Assembly: GCA_002499905.1 (NCBI GenBank)
Contig: DANP01000004.1
Span: 1-64,000, forward strand
Reading direction: 5' to 3'
Length of the DNA stretch: 64,000 nucleotides
DNA from: Methanolinea sp. UBA277
GTDB taxonomy: Archaea > Halobacteriota > Methanomicrobia > Methanomicrobiales > Methanospirillaceae
Below the pieces are notes generated by a model. That model made no database searches and had not been told where the DNA came from. It saw only the letters and a list, made by a program, of their open reading frames with translations. The translations under genes and the position numbers were made by a program. Each line of letters starts with the position of its first letter. Within the stretch, counting starts at the first letter, position 1. Shown here one piece after another: positions 1 through 8,732 of this stretch.

Positions 1-1883
1 GCTTTTTTTTGCGTATTCTGCCGGACCAAATCCATGACAAGAGCCTGCATATCGAGCCAGATGATGAGATGTTTTTCCCCTCTCTTTTCGCCGTTGCTTT
101 CGGTGCTCACTTTGATTATACCTTTCATAAGCCGGGCCTTCTGAACATCCTTCGAATCATCAATGTATTCGATTGCATCATCGTGAACCTGTCGCACGCT
201 CTGCACATTATCCACAATTATTCCGATGTTCTCCCCGTCAGCTGCATGGGAGGTCAGCACAATGATTTTGCCGGAAGGATCCGACCTTTTCTCCCCAATT
301 CCGAGAATTTTTTGGATATCGATGATATTGAAGATCTCCCCTCTGAGGTTCATCACTCCCTTCAGGTAGGCCGGGGAATGCGGGATGGGGGTAATTGGCA
401 TCATCTCAACGATTTCCCGGGTGATGGTGATATCCAGGGCATAATGGCTTCCGCCAAGTCCGAATTCCACAATACCATAACTCTGCCCATCACCACCTTC
501 CGGTTGCCGTTCCCGGTTCATTGCCTGCCCACCCTCGCTCTCTCTCATTGCCTGATTCGAGGATGGTTGAATCTGTTGCTGATGGGGGGCTTCCTGCTCT
601 TGTTCTGCAGTGTTCTGTTCAGCCCGGATAGTCTGACCTGAATAATTCTCCGGAAGACCGCCTGCAGAGGCTGATCCTTTTTCTGGTATTCCTGCTTCAT
701 GAGGGAGCGGTGCAGACCAGGATTCTCCCGGTCCTTCTATCAATTCAGACAATTGAGATTGATCACCCATTTCCGTAGTTGCCATTCCCGCCGTATCCGG
801 TTCAGGAATTTCAGGCTCGGTCTCATTTCTTTCTTCCTGTCCGACATCGCTTCCTGCCCCTGATTGAACTTTGGTCACCTTCTCAAGCGTCTGGCTCAGA
901 TCCCTGATGCTGTCGAGATACGCGCTTACATTGGAGAGCTGAACGATATACCGGGCATCATTGTCCTGATCCTCGATAGGGAATGCATAGAGGTCATATC
1001 CACTCTGACCATCAGGACGATTGAGGTATACCCTGAGTGGTGACTTGTTCCCTGTTCTGATAATACTGCCATGATAGTTTTCTTTTTCGGGAAGGAAGGG
1101 GAGATCATCGATACGCTTCCCATACAGGTTCTCCATTGAGAGGCGGGTCTCGGCAATGAATGCTTGATTGGCATCCAGTATCTGAAACAGGGAGTCAAGA
1201 ATGAGAATCGGACATGGATTTTTCTGGTACCATCCTGAAGAGAGCGGGATTGGCTTTGCATTCACCATGTGCTCTTTCTGCACTTCTTCCTGAAGTGCCC
1301 GCAAGCTGGTGATATCCAGATAAAAGAATAGCGCGAGAACGACTTTTTCTCCTGAAAACCGGCATGGAACTGCATGTTGCTGGAAAATCTTTTTTGTCCC
1401 GTCAGATTGCTCCACCGTTATCTCAGATACTGCCGGTTTTCCTGTCATGAAGACGGAATTCACCGATTCCTCTCCTACCTGAACCGACCGGCCGGACGAT
1501 GGTCCAGGGGAAGCAGTCCAATCCGGAGCGCCGGAAAACAGGGACTCATACGCTTGATTAGCCTTTATCAGGGACAGATGGTTATCGCGTACCGCCATGG
1601 GAAGAGGTTGTGTCATAAACAGATGTTTCTGTTCTTTAAGAGCAGACTGATCCTCTCCTGTCCGCGAAATCAGCTTTTTAAGGGGGGTGATGAGAGGCTC
1701 CAACAATGGTTCTGTAATGGCCTCTTCCGTCGTTTCAGGAATATCCCCGCTTAATGCTTTTTCCACCCAGGATGTAATTATTGCCAGATCCTTCCGTATC
1801 CTTTCAGCCCACTGATCCCCTTCTGCACCGGCAGACGGTGCCACTCCGACGAACAATGCCTTCCTTCCCGCTCTTTCACTCAT
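1..1883 (-). CDS. PAS-PAS-CheW protein (partial, C-terminus cut by window start)
   Basis: Open from an ATG at 1883 to the window edge (627 codons, no stop), with GAGGT about 10 nt upstream. Residues about 85-200 and 215-335 look like PAS sensor domains (the second contains PCPILILDSLFQILDANQAF). Residues 340-465 are a low-complexity linker rich in Glu, Gln and Pro. Residues 468-620 are a CheW domain (AYLKGVMNLRGEIFNIIDI). CheW couples chemoreceptors to the CheA kinase; fusion to PAS domains suggests a sensor-equipped scaffold. No membrane segment is seen. It lies 64 nt downstream of parA on the same strand, so they are probably co-transcribed. The domain calls are firm; the ligand is unknown. 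Only the last few residues are probably missing. Confidence 0.88.
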   Translation of the reverse strand, partial: MSERAGRKALFVGVAPSAGAEGDQWAERIRKDLAIITSWVEKALSGDIPETTEEAITEPLLEPLITPLKKLISRTGEDQSALKEQKHLFMTQPLPMAVRDNHLSLIKANQAYESLFSGAPDWTASPGPSSGRSVQVGEESVNSVFMTGKPAVSEITVEQSDGTKKIFQQHAVPCRFSGEKVVLALFFYLDITSLRALQEEVQKEHMVNAKPIPLSSGWYQKNPCPILILDSLFQILDANQAFIAETRLSMENLYGKRIDDLPFLPEKENYHGSIIRTGNKSPLRVYLNRPDGQSGYDLYAFPIEDQDNDARYIVQLSNVSAYLDSIRDLSQTLEKVTKVQSGAGSDVGQEERNETEPEIPEPDTAGMATTEMGDQSQLSELIEGPGESWSAPLPHEAGIPEKGSASAGGLPENYSGQTIRAEQNTAEQEQEAPHQQQIQPSSNQAMRESEGGQAMNRERQPEGGDGQSYGIVEFGLGGSHYALDITITREIVEMMPITPIPHSPAYLKGVMNLRGEIFNIIDIQKILGIGEKRSDPSGKIIVLTSHAADGENIGIIVDNVQSVRQVHDDAIEYIDDSKDVQKARLMKGIIKVSTESNGEKRGEKHLIIWLDMQALVMDLVRQNTQKK

Positions 1884-1947
1884 CGTTCTCTGACCTCACA
1901 ACCCTCATTCCTGGTAGATATCTGGAGAAACCGGTTTTTTATCTCCC

Positions 1948-2808
1948 TTATTCCCATGTCATCACTTCCTGGGTGATCCGTTCATATGCCAGTGCGGCAT
2001 CGCATGTCGGATCATAATGGGATATGGGGAGACCCCTGCGCTGAGCGGCTGCAATCTGATGATTAAAGGGAACGGTATACACGGTCTGGAAATATTTTTT
2101 CATCTCTTCCTCTACCTCAAGAAATATCTGTTCCGCCCGCGCATCGCCTGTCCCGGTTTGGATGCCGAGGATACGTTTCAATACTTTCAGGAATCCTCCC
2201 CCGGGTACAGCTCCCCCCTCCTGTCCCACCCGGGTCACGATGGCCATCTCTGCATGGATGGTATCTCCGAGATATTCCCTGACATCATCAAAAATAGCCA
2301 TAAGGGTCTTGAGCCCGGCCAATGCAAAGATCCCCTGGTCAAATGTTATGACCGTGCGGTCCGAGGCCACAAGTCCGTTAATGACAAACTGACCCATACT
2401 AGGAGGTGTATCGATGAGGACAAACTGGTAACCAGGGAGATTGCTGATTAGGTGTTTGAGAAGGTGTGAGCGATCAGGGATATTATAAAAGAAAGGTTCG
2501 GCGCCAACCAGATCAAGGCTCGATGGCGCCAGATCGATGCCGGAACGGGTCTCCCGGATTATTTCCCGGATAGAAACCCCGGCAGACCTGTCTATCCTGC
2601 TCATGAACACATCATACATGCTGTGGGACAGCCATGCCGGGTCGACACCGAGACCTGATGTTGCATTGGCCTGGGGATCGATATCAATGACCAGCACCCT
2701 CTTCCCGGCTTTCTGGAGATACCCGGCAATATTCAGGCAGGACGTGGTCTTGCCGGTGCCTCCTTTATGGTGTGCAAAGGTAATAACAGGAATGTCTCCA
2801 CCTATCAT
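1948..2808 (-). CDS. ParA/MinD-family ATPase (orphan, no ParB nearby)
   Basis: A 286-residue ParA-type P-loop ATPase. It shows the deviant Walker A HHKGGTGKTT near the N-terminus, the DIDPQANATSGLG motif and the DTPPS motif of the family. These proteins bind nucleoid DNA in an ATP-dependent way and position plasmids, chromosomes or large protein assemblies. I chose ATG 2808 rather than the longer frame starting at 2913 because a TATA-like element lies at 2831-2840, placing transcription start near this ATG and leaving the extra N-terminus outside the mRNA. ATG 2820 is an alternative. No parB or centromere-like repeats are visible. Its neighbours are a PAS-CheW gene downstream and an unknown gene upstream, so positioning of chemoreceptor clusters is a reasonable inference. 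Confidence 0.88.
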   Translation of the reverse strand: MIGGDIPVITFAHHKGGTGKTTSCLNIAGYLQKAGKRVLVIDIDPQANATSGLGVDPAWLSHSMYDVFMSRIDRSAGVSIREIIRETRSGIDLAPSSLDLVGAEPFFYNIPDRSHLLKHLISNLPGYQFVLIDTPPSMGQFVINGLVASDRTVITFDQGIFALAGLKTLMAIFDDVREYLGDTIHAEMAIVTRVGQEGGAVPGGGFLKVLKRILGIQTGTGDARAEQIFLEVEEEMKKYFQTVYTVPFNHQIAAAQRRGLPISHYDPTCDAALAYERITQEVMTWE

Positions 2809-2830
2809 GCAACATTTCATGTAAAACCAT

Positions 2831-2840
2831 TTTAATATAT
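2831..2840 (-). promoter_or_regulatory. TATA-box promoter of parA
   Basis: The minus strand reads ATATATTAAA about 25 nt before ATG 2808, as expected for an archaeal TATA box driving a leaderless or very short-leader transcript. It implies parA and the CheW gene can be transcribed independently of the upstream 325-residue gene. Confidence 0.5.
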
Positions 2841-2965
2841 CCCGGGTCTGATATACGACTATCCGGGGCGTGATGCAGACATCTCCGGCTTTATTTGTGA
2901 ACATATCATTCATTCGGTAATCTGTTCCCGGGTATGCGTGAGGAGGACAGCCGGATGGAGACGTC

Positions 2966-3943
2966 TCATTCAGAAAATAATTTTTTCATGGCGGACTGAC
3001 GGATATCTTCCCGGTTCTTCAGGGAATTCCGGTAAGAGGCCGGCGAATCCCAGAAATACCAGTCCTGCATGCTCATTACAGTCATCCAGCGGTGTACTGC
3101 GTTTGTGATACAGATGCGGATATCCTGATAGTACTGTCTGCCAGGCTCCTGATCGAGACTGGTAGAAAGCGCAATATCCATAAGATTTGCCATTGCTTCG
3201 CCCACAATTTTTGTATGGACCCAGGGGGATTGGCTCCAGCGGCATTCCATCATCTGCTTGACATCAAGGTTCCTGAACGCCCGGAGTTCGGGAATATTGA
3301 TCTCAGGGTGGAGATCATATGATGAAAGCTTGTATGCGAGGAGCATGTCGCGGGCATAGTACATCCCCTGGTGCATGACGAAATAGCGGACAGGTATCCG
3401 CTCTTTGTTATGATCAAGAGAATGCATATCGACCATACTCTCCCGGATGAGAGAGTAAATCTGTGGATTCCTTAAAACGGGGCATATGCGGGAGATGATG
3501 ATGTGGGCCGTGATGAGCCAGGGGAGTTCCATGAGTTTTTCATGGAACATGAAAAACAGGTCGGGGATAATCTCTTTTTTCCCGGGGAGTGGGAGCCCCC
3601 GGGTCTGCTCGTCCTTGAGTGAGTCGAGATAGATCTGCTCCATTCCACGGATGGCAGAAGATGCATCGAATGTCAGCACCTTTCCCTGCCCATCCCGGCA
3701 TGTTATTCCATGCAGGAGGAGCCTTATGGTATGTTTTGCAATGATCAAATCTTTCAGTGTTCCCAGGGCATCATCGGGGAAGAGGATGATATTCCGGTCA
3801 TTTCCAAAAAGGTATTCATCAACGAGATATCCTGTCCGGGGCACATCCCGCTGTCGCTTCAATATGATTTCCGTTTCGAGAAGGTCTTCTGCCGATTGAA
3901 GGAGGCAGCGTACGGGGGCAGAAAGATGATAATCGGCGGTCAT
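2966..3943 (-). CDS. Hypothetical protein, 325 aa, upstream of parA
   Basis: I do not recognise a family. The protein is soluble, predicted largely helical, with no signal peptide, no transmembrane segment and no obvious nucleotide-binding motif. It is rich in His, Met and aromatic residues (for example YFVMHQGMYYARDMLL around residues 200-215) and contains four cysteines. It is encoded just ahead of parA on the same strand, with a 157-nt gap to the chosen parA start, and ahead of the PAS-CheW gene. That context suggests a role with the ParA/chemosensory module, possibly as an adaptor. This is inference from position only. Confidence 0.7.
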   Translation of the reverse strand: MTADYHLSAPVRCLLQSAEDLLETEIILKRQRDVPRTGYLVDEYLFGNDRNIILFPDDALGTLKDLIIAKHTIRLLLHGITCRDGQGKVLTFDASSAIRGMEQIYLDSLKDEQTRGLPLPGKKEIIPDLFFMFHEKLMELPWLITAHIIISRICPVLRNPQIYSLIRESMVDMHSLDHNKERIPVRYFVMHQGMYYARDMLLAYKLSSYDLHPEINIPELRAFRNLDVKQMMECRWSQSPWVHTKIVGEAMANLMDIALSTSLDQEPGRQYYQDIRICITNAVHRWMTVMSMQDWYFWDSPASYRNSLKNREDIRQSAMKKLFSE

Positions 3944-4408
3944 ATCGGGTCAGAAACGATCCTTTCCAGAACTGGGAGCATACTCTCGCCAGCCCGTATC
4001 GCGCAATTCAAGCAGAGAGTGCCCGGCGGAGGGGGCTATCTTGCCTCATAACAATTGCACGTCACTTCTGATAAAACATACACCTTAAAGATCTCCATTC
4101 ACCATTGTTCCCCCGAACATTATTACTGATCAGTGAGCACATCGGCTCTTATTACTTGCATCTGCCAGTCGGAGTCGGATTGTTTATAATCCGCAGGATC
4201 CATTGTTCAGGACCGAGAATGAATCCGGCTTCTGATATGAATCGGGAGGAGGACGTATATGCCCATAATAAGTATTCTGCAATCGAGAGCACCCCCCGGT
4301 CTTCAGATGTATTCGGACACAGGTATTGACAGCAGTTCCGGAAGGCATCTCGTCATATCCCAAATAATTTAAGGTATCCACTTTTACATGGATATGAGGA
4401 TTTTATTG
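3944..4408. other. Divergent intergenic region
   Basis: This 465-nt region separates the leftward parA group from the rightward small-membrane-protein pair. Open frames of 65 to 74 codons occur here but lack good ribosome binding sites and show no protein-like composition. The element AATAATTTAAGG near 4363-4374 is a plausible TATA box for the gene at 4409. Nothing else is recognised. Confidence 0.45.
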
Positions 4409-4585
4409 ATGGATGATTATATCGCATACCTGGTTATCGGTGTTCTTGCATTTGTCATTGGCACACTTTCCGGGTATTTGACGATGACCTGGTATTATCA
4501 CGAGAGGTTTGCTGTCGTAGCAACAGAATGTGAGAGAACTGAGTCAATTGTCCCAATCATCAATGAAATGGACCGGGAGTCATGA
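4409..4585 (+). CDS. Small membrane protein, 58 aa (first of a pair)
   Basis: One hydrophobic segment at residues about 4-28 (AYLVIGVLAFVIGTLSGYL), then a short cytoplasmic tail ending in IVPIINEMDRES. ATG 4409 is preferred over ATG 4388 because TGAGGA lies 8 nt upstream. The layout resembles the next gene 34 nt downstream: N-terminal membrane helix, charged linker, then a hydrophobic-Pro-hydrophobic segment followed by an acidic end. They may be duplicated copies or partners. Function is unknown; proximity to chemosensory genes suggests a membrane anchor or adaptor, which is inference. Confidence 0.65.
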   Translation: MDDYIAYLVIGVLAFVIGTLSGYLTMTWYYHERFAVVATECERTESIVPIINEMDRES

Positions 4586-4618
4586 TCAGCACGCTAATCC
4601 GGCGGTAGGTGAATTGCA

Positions 4619-4801
4619 ATGGTGGATGTATTAAGCTATGTGATGATTGCCATCGTAACGTTTTGTTTTGGCCTGCTGGTGAGCTTTCAGATTGCCCACA
4701 TCCACTATGTACGGCGGCTCACAAAACTTGCCAAAAGGAGCATTGATACCGGGACAATCGCCCCGGTTCTTGTCGAACTCGAGAAGTTCAGGAAAAAGTA
4801 G
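4619..4801 (+). CDS. Small membrane protein, 60 aa (second of a pair)
   Basis: One membrane helix at residues about 4-27 followed by a basic stretch (RRLTKLAKRS) and the tail IAPVLVELEKFRKK. AGGTGA lies 6 nt before the ATG, a strong ribosome binding site, so translation is likely. It follows the gene at 4409 with the same topology and a similar tail (I/V-x-P-h-h-x-E, h hydrophobic). By the positive-inside rule the tail is cytoplasmic. No family was recognised. Confidence 0.65.
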   Translation: MVDVLSYVMIAIVTFCFGLLVSFQIAHIHYVRRLTKLAKRSIDTGTIAPVLVELEKFRKK

Positions 4802-4921
4802 CAGCTGCGGATCCGGATGTTCCGTCCTCTCCGCCTGGCAGCACTACGAATGCTCTGTGATAGCGGTGACTGCCGGGCCAAAATGGGGATGGTTCGCCAT
4901 GCTGTGCATAAGAAGGCGACG

Positions 4922-4937
4922 GTTTTTTCCTTTTTTT
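4922..4937 (+). terminator. T-tract terminator candidate
   Basis: Two T runs (TTTTTT, then TTTTTTT) separated by CC and followed by a G run lie about 120 nt after the second small gene. Archaeal termination commonly occurs at such U-rich tracts. Confidence 0.35.
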
Positions 4938-5009
4938 GGGGGGGGACGTATCGTTCAAACCAGGCAGAAAATCGGACAGGTATCCGATTGAAACGGGATG
5001 CGATATCCC

Positions 5010-5555
5010 TTATCGGGGCTCCTGATCAGTCTGTTCACGCATGAGTTTCAGGATTTTCTGCCGGGTTGTCTCTGACATGCCGCATTTCAGTTGTCCGGCC
5101 GGTACTTCCTCAGGGGTTACCTTCCGCTCGGTATAACTGATAGCCTTTTCAAGCTCGGGATCAAGTTGTTTTGCTCTCTCCCAGCAGTCCCGGGCTTCGT
5201 CATCCCTATTGAGTCCCCCGTTGAGTGTGATCCCCTTGAAAGCCCAGAGGTGAGGGTTTTGAGGATTGATCTCCAGGGCACGGTCGTAGTACTCGACAGC
5301 TTCGGTATATCTCCTCTCAAAAGCAAGCAAATCGGCTTTCAAGGCCAGTTCATCGGAACGGTTAAGAAGTTCATCCCTTTTACCCCAGACATTGCTCTTT
5401 TGACCGGTGATACAATCCACCTCCTTCTTGAGAGAATATTCACTATGAGAGTATATCAACTTGCCCTGTTTCATGATGAGTTCTTCTGTGCAGGCATCCG
5501 GCAGAAGTTCTTTCCTCTGCTTTTCTGTCAACGCAACAGCTTTGAAAAGAGGCAA
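5010..5555 (-). CDS. TPR-repeat protein, 181 aa
   Basis: Residues about 65-140 contain two to three tetratricopeptide repeats (AVEYYDRALEINPQNPHLWA is typical). The N-terminal 60 residues and a Gln/Arg-rich C-terminus are not assigned. The start is a TTG at 5555; GGAAGG lies 8 nt upstream and no ATG in frame gives a better fit. TPR proteins mediate protein-protein contacts. It is divergent from the chemoreceptor gene at 5918, sharing the promoter region. Partner unknown. Confidence 0.75.
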   Translation of the reverse strand: MPLFKAVALTEKQRKELLPDACTEELIMKQGKLIYSHSEYSLKKEVDCITGQKSNVWGKRDELLNRSDELALKADLLAFERRYTEAVEYYDRALEINPQNPHLWAFKGITLNGGLNRDDEARDCWERAKQLDPELEKAISYTERKVTPEEVPAGQLKCGMSETTRQKILKLMREQTDQEPR

Positions 5556-5917
5556 CCCGCTTTCCTTCCAAGAATGAAATATGTGGGATATATACCGGGA
5601 TGAAAAAGCCGGCTATCAAACAGTATCTCATCTCCATTTACCACCGGATACGGCCTCCATAATTTATATATAGTATTGAGTATGCCTCTTTTTGTAAATA
5701 TTTGCTACATGGGAGTAGTAAATCAGGTGGCAGTCATTCTTGGTGAGGAGGACCGTAGCAGTTCTGCGTTATCCGGTTAATTTCCGTCCTTCGCATGGTC
5801 CCGGATACATGAAATGAATTTGCAGCGTTGTGCGGAACTTTCAGATGCAGGTTTTCCCATGATGAAACCTCCGCCGGGAAGGTGCACTCCTCGGTAGCAT
5901 GGTTAAAGGGCGATCGA
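5556..5917. promoter_or_regulatory. Divergent promoter region, TPR gene / chemoreceptor gene
   Basis: An AT-rich stretch with overlapping TATA-like elements (ATTTATATATAG, 5661-5672) could serve either gene, leaving leaders of about 100 nt (leftward) or 220 nt (rightward). A second AT-rich block TTTGTAAATATTTG lies at 5692-5705. A strong ribosome-binding-like sequence GGTGAGGAGG at about 5740 is not followed by an ATG, GTG or TTG at normal spacing. The long rightward leader could be regulatory, but no known riboswitch was recognised. Confidence 0.4.
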
Positions 5918-7957
5918 ATGGCGACAAAGGCATCAATCACCAATCAAAAAGTTCCTCAGGAAAATGCATCTCTGAAAAAGCAGTGCAATGAACTGAAACA
6001 GGATCAAAACCTCTTGCTCGATGAGATTACGCGATTCCATGGTCTTGTTAATGAAGGAGATACCACAGCAACGATTCCGATTAAACAGTTCACCGGTGTA
6101 TCGAAAAAAATGGTGGATCTGATAAATGGGACCATTGAAACCTATCGCACGACTACGATTAACCAGAAGGAGAAGATAAAAAAGCTGGCGGATGAAGCAG
6201 AAAAACAGAAACAATTCGCTTATACAATGGTAATGCAGAATCCCCAGCCCCAGCTCATCGTAAGCAGGGAAATGCAAATTAAACTCGCAAATGAAGCATT
6301 CATCAAGATGAGCGGAATACCGGCAGGTTCTGTGACCAGCATGAACCTCAAGTCCTTCAAGGTCCTGGAAAAGAGCGGCCATAATGTTCGTGAGGCAATG
6401 GAGAAGAAAAAAGGTGTATCAGGATTTGTTACCGTCGAATTTCCTTCCGGTATTCGCTATCTCGAGCAGCATTCTATCCCCATGCTCGACAAGGACGGGA
6501 ACCTTGTCAGCCTGATGACAGTTTACAACGATCTCACCGAAAAACGCAGGATCGAGATAGCTGAGAAGGAACTGACAGAATTCACTAGCACGTACCAGGC
6601 CACACTTGGCAGGAACCTCTCTCTCCTCTCCAATGGTGACATGAATTTTGACCTCACAATTCCAGAGGCGAACGAAAACACGCGGAAGGCCGCCGAAGAG
6701 TTCCGGCTCATCAACACCTCCCTGACGACTGTCCGGAACAATCTCCTGGCCCTCATCAAGGATACGGAGATGCTTACCCAAGCGTCTGTGGAAGGGAAAC
6801 TGGCTACACGGGCAGACCCCTCAAAACACCAGGGTGAATACCGGAAGATCGTTGAAGGGATTAATGTCACTCTGGATAAGATGATCGAACCTGTAGAAGA
6901 AGCGATCAAAGTGGCAAATGAGTACGCCCACACGAATTTCGCGGTGCGGTTCGATGAAAAACTCTCTCTTGCCGGCGATTTTATCCGTTTCAAGGAATCG
7001 CTGAATAACATCGGAATACGCGTGGCGGATGCCGTCACTCTGGTCAACAAACAGGTTCTTGACCTTGCAGCTGCCGCAGAAGAAGCAAATGCAAGCATTG
7101 AAGAAGTGGCATCCGGATCAAATCAGGTCGCCCAGAGTTCATCAAGTGTCAGCGCTAATTCTGAGAAAGGCGGGGTGGCCATGCATCAGGTTCTCAGGGC
7201 GATGGATGACCTCTCTGCAACGGTTTCTTCTGTTGCAACCAAGACAGAAGCAATCTCGCATCTGACCCGGGAAGCCAACAACATGAGCAAGAAAGGGTCA
7301 GAACTTGCGAAACGCACTGAGCAGGGCATGGAAGGCATCACCCGGAATGCTACGGATGTCGATGCTATCGTTAAAGATATAAAATCACAAATGGACCAAA
7401 TCGGTAAAATCGTCAATGTTATTACCGATCTTGCCAATCAAACAAATCTCCTTGCCCTGAATGCAGCAATAGAAGCAGCGAGGGCAGGCGATGCGGGAAG
7501 GGGTTTTGCCGTTGTCGCTACTGAAGTCAAATCTCTGGCACAGGAATCGCGTGAATCGGCAGAAAATATCGCAGAAATGATTGGAAACCTCCAGAAGAAA
7601 TCCCAGGCCGCGGCTGATGCTGCGGCAGAAGCAGGGCGGACTGTAAAAGAGGGGGGTAGCGCGCTTGCAGAAACCCTTCAGGTATTCAACAGGATAGTAT
7701 CCTCAGTTGACGAAATTAACCAGAATATCGAGATGGTTGCAGCATCAACTGAAGAACAGGCTGCTTCGGTTGAAGAAATTACCGCCAGTGTGAACGAAGT
7801 GAATGCCCTTATCCAGAATACTTCAAAAGAAGCGGTCGATTCTGCAGCTGCTTCCGAGGAAACCTCAGCCGCAATCGACCAGATCGGCAAGATTATCGAA
7901 AACGTAAACACAATCGTTGACCGTGTTTCCAAAGAAATGGCAAAATTCAGGACCTGA
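5918..7957 (+). CDS. Soluble methyl-accepting chemotaxis protein with PAS and HAMP-like domains
   Basis: 679 residues from ATG 5918 (AAAGGG 7 nt upstream). Residues 1-95 are charged and helical, about 105-210 form a PAS domain, about 225-375 contain two HAMP-like segments (one is EGKLATRADPSKHQGEY), and the C-terminal third is the methyl-accepting signalling domain. The kinase-contact hairpin is intact (ALNAAIEAARAGDAGRGFAV). There is no transmembrane helix or signal peptide, so this is a cytoplasmic receptor, perhaps sensing an internal redox or cofactor signal through PAS. The cheW gene follows immediately, forming a receptor-adaptor operon. The family is certain; the signal is not. Confidence 0.95.
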   Translation: MATKASITNQKVPQENASLKKQCNELKQDQNLLLDEITRFHGLVNEGDTTATIPIKQFTGVSKKMVDLINGTIETYRTTTINQKEKIKKLADEAEKQKQFAYTMVMQNPQPQLIVSREMQIKLANEAFIKMSGIPAGSVTSMNLKSFKVLEKSGHNVREAMEKKKGVSGFVTVEFPSGIRYLEQHSIPMLDKDGNLVSLMTVYNDLTEKRRIEIAEKELTEFTSTYQATLGRNLSLLSNGDMNFDLTIPEANENTRKAAEEFRLINTSLTTVRNNLLALIKDTEMLTQASVEGKLATRADPSKHQGEYRKIVEGINVTLDKMIEPVEEAIKVANEYAHTNFAVRFDEKLSLAGDFIRFKESLNNIGIRVADAVTLVNKQVLDLAAAAEEANASIEEVASGSNQVAQSSSSVSANSEKGGVAMHQVLRAMDDLSATVSSVATKTEAISHLTREANNMSKKGSELAKRTEQGMEGITRNATDVDAIVKDIKSQMDQIGKIVNVITDLANQTNLLALNAAIEAARAGDAGRGFAVVATEVKSLAQESRESAENIAEMIGNLQKKSQAAADAAAEAGRTVKEGGSALAETLQVFNRIVSSVDEINQNIEMVAASTEEQAASVEEITASVNEVNALIQNTSKEAVDSAAASEETSAAIDQIGKIIENVNTIVDRVSKEMAKFRT

Positions 7958-7972
7958 TCGGGGGTGATGCCG

Positions 7973-8605
7973 ATGCAAGACAATCAGGTGGCCGAAAGAA
8001 GCATTGCTCCCTTACCTCGAAATGCCGCCAAGGGTGGCAATCGAAACCCCGCTGGGAGTCAGCAGGAAGTTGTTCCTCCCGTCCAAGTGGTTGAATTTTT
8101 ACTTGGCAAGGAACATTTTGCCGTAGACCTCTTCGATGTCAAAGAAGTAGTGGAATACACACGGATTACGCGGTTGCCCAATACACCGTCATACATTAAG
8201 GGAATTATCGATCTCAGGGGCGAAATCACCACGATAATCGACCTGAAGGAAGCCCTCGCCATTGCTGGTGCAGATGTCAAGTCTGAAGAAGATTCACGGA
8301 TCATCGTGCTTGATGATCAGATCACTCTCTCAAAGACGGGCATCATGGTTGACGACGTCCTTTCGGTCTCAACATTCCAGAGATCACAGGTTGACAGTTC
8401 CCTGGCTGCCCTGCATAAGGAGAATACCCAGATTATCGGAATTATTAAGAAAAAGATACGGATAAAAGACCGGGATAGTACCGAACTCATCATCTGGATC
8501 GATGTCAAGCAGCTCCTGAAAGCATTAGAACAGGGAATGAAGGATATCAGCCTCACGCTGGATAAAATAAAGAGTGAGGTGGCTTCCGGAGAGCAGGACA
8601 GCTGA
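7973..8605 (+). CDS. cheW: Chemotaxis adaptor CheW
   Basis: About 210 residues with a CheW domain from about 40 to 190. The hallmark segments are VVEFLLGKEHFAVDLFDVKE and SYIKGIIDLRGEITTIIDLK. The N-terminal 35 residues are polar and probably disordered. CheW links chemoreceptors to the CheA kinase. The gene starts 15 nt after the receptor stop; GGGGGTG lies just upstream. An earlier GTG at 7964 or ATG at 7967 is possible. cheA and cheY are not in this window. Confidence 0.94.
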   Translation: MQDNQVAERSIAPLPRNAAKGGNRNPAGSQQEVVPPVQVVEFLLGKEHFAVDLFDVKEVVEYTRITRLPNTPSYIKGIIDLRGEITTIIDLKEALAIAGADVKSEEDSRIIVLDDQITLSKTGIMVDDVLSVSTFQRSQVDSSLAALHKENTQIIGIIKKKIRIKDRDSTELIIWIDVKQLLKALEQGMKDISLTLDKIKSEVASGEQDS

Positions 8606-8732
8606 AGGGGCTCAGGCTCCCGAATCCTCTTCCTTTTCGGTTCATGGGCGTGAACGGGAATGGGTGTTCATTCCTGCACAACCTGAACCATCATACCATA
8701 CTTTCATTGTCCGCGGAGAGAACCTTAGGCAC

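Noticed and set aside
9..641. Rightward 210-codon open frame at the window start
   Set aside because: It lies antisense to the continuous CheW domain on the minus strand, whose protein motifs are unmistakable; composition of the rightward frame is not protein-like.
926..1261. Leftward 111-codon frame
   Set aside because: It is an out-of-frame shadow of the PAS region of the partial CheW gene.
2809..2913. N-terminal 35-residue extension of ParA
   Set aside because: A TATA-like element inside it implies transcription starts near 2808; the ParA family also begins right before the Walker A strand.
5740..5790. Strong ribosome-binding-like GGTGAGGAGG followed by a possible small gene
   Set aside because: No ATG, GTG or TTG lies at normal spacing and the nearby short frames end quickly; recorded only as part of the leader region.
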